64,000 nucleotides of DNA from positions 35,812 to 99,811 of the forward strand of contig NZ_LZDS01000002.1 of NCBI RefSeq assembly GCF_001678755.1, read 5' to 3'. How positions within the stretch are numbered: the stretch's first letter is position 1; each line of letters begins with the position of its first letter. Positions 63,765 through 64,000 of the stretch are shown here, one piece after another. Made by a program: the position numbers and the translations under genes. Source of the stretch: Acinetobacter gandensis (lineage in GTDB: Bacteria > Pseudomonadota > Gammaproteobacteria > Pseudomonadales > Moraxellaceae). Under the pieces are notes generated by a model that had not been told where the DNA came from, made no database searches, and was given only the letters and a program-made list of their open reading frames with translations.

Positions 63765-64000
63765 GGTGGTGTATCAGAAAGTATGCTGAGTTAATAAAGG
63801 AGAGTGACAGCCGAAGCAAGATGATATATTTGAGGTTATGAAGACACAAATACAGATCAATTGCCCCGACTGTCACAGTCCCAGTTTAAAGAAAAACGGC
63901 AAAAAAAGCTATGGCAAGCAGAACTATCAATGTAAGGACTGCAAACGCCAGTTTATTGGCGATCATGCCCTAACTTATAACGGCTGTCACTCTAGAATAG
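63765..64000 (+). mobile_element. IS1-family insertion sequence, left end
   Basis: The break in the restriction-modification gene at 63765 is where the sequence becomes GGTGGTGTATC, which fits an IS1-type terminal repeat start (GGTGATG in IS1), followed by an insA-type gene. The right end and target duplication are outside the window. Confidence 0.75.
63838..64000 (+). CDS. insA: IS1-family transposase first frame, InsA-like (partial)
   Basis: At least 54 residues, MKTQIQINCPDCHSPSLKKNGKKSYGKQNYQCKDCKRQF, a zinc-ribbon with CPDC and CKDC pairs typical of InsA in IS1 elements. The ATG overlaps the stop of the broken gene. The rest of the gene and the insB frame lie beyond position 64000. Confidence 0.85.
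   Translation, partial: MKTQIQINCPDCHSPSLKKNGKKSYGKQNYQCKDCKRQFIGDHALTYNGCHSRI

Larger units (their letters stand above)
51307..64000. mobile_element. Integrated island with phage-satellite-like traits (right end outside window)
   Basis: Begins at mnmE and contains a tyrosine integrase, an AlpA-type regulator, small orphan genes, a DUF3987 replication-type protein, a 1.85 kb repeat-rich non-coding region, a Fic protein and a Type ISP restriction-modification gene. No capsid, tail, terminase or conjugation gene is visible. It is interrupted near its end by an IS1-family element. Confidence 0.85.

Overview
The window is chromosomal DNA from an Acinetobacter-like gammaproteobacterium. The evidence is the AT-rich composition, a six-gene filA-filF-type operon, three tandem AdeT/DUF6091-type proteins, and the origin-proximal order gyrB-recF-dnaN-dnaA-[oriC]-rpmH-rnpA-yidD-yidC-mnmE. 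I cannot name the species from the sequence alone.

Layout. 1-0.8 kb: two Nudix hydrolases, one cut by the window edge. 0.86-9.2 kb: a minus-strand surface/secretion operon, filA to filF, which by composition (C39-like peptidase, outer-membrane barrels, secreted Gly/Ala-rich protein, lipoprotein) looks like a relative of the Pseudomonas Fap amyloid system. 9.4-17.9 kb: housekeeping genes pabB, hisC, hisD, hisG, murA, ibaG, hpf and rpoN. 18.3-24.1 kb: a complete rRNA operon on the minus strand (16S, tRNA-Ile, tRNA-Ala, 23S, 5S) with promoter, processing stems and terminator. 24.2-39.3 kb: cyclophilin, ADC-like protein, esterase, two small lipoproteins, an RNA-like gene desert, grpE and dnaK with heat-shock-type promoters, a matrixin-like protease, erpA, three tandem periplasmic paralogues and an ABC-F ATPase. 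39.3-51.3 kb: the replication-origin neighbourhood, with oriC between dnaA and rpmH, a second oriC-like intergenic module near 39.5 kb, and two parS-like ParB sites (25.6 kb and inside recF).

51.3 kb to the end: an integrated accessory element. Its integrase follows directly on the 3' end of mnmE, whose last 18 bases match the attachment core I recall for SGI1-type islands. Inside are an AlpA-type regulator, small genes, a DUF3987 replication-type ATPase and a 1.85 kb non-coding region. That region has ~95 bp inverted repeats carrying TGCGAT iterons, ~275 bp direct repeats, a run of stable hairpins including two related ones, and several tandem repeats. Then come a class II-type Fic protein and a Type ISP restriction-modification gene whose C-terminus is interrupted by an IS1-family element running off the window. 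The right attachment site is not in the window.

How the genes fit together: the left part is conserved chromosome, and genes between oriC and the rRNA operon are mostly co-directional with leftward replication, with grpE-dnaK as an exception. The right end is a satellite- or island-like element with its own integration, control, apparent replication origin and defence cargo. The least explained sequence is 56.4-58.25 kb.
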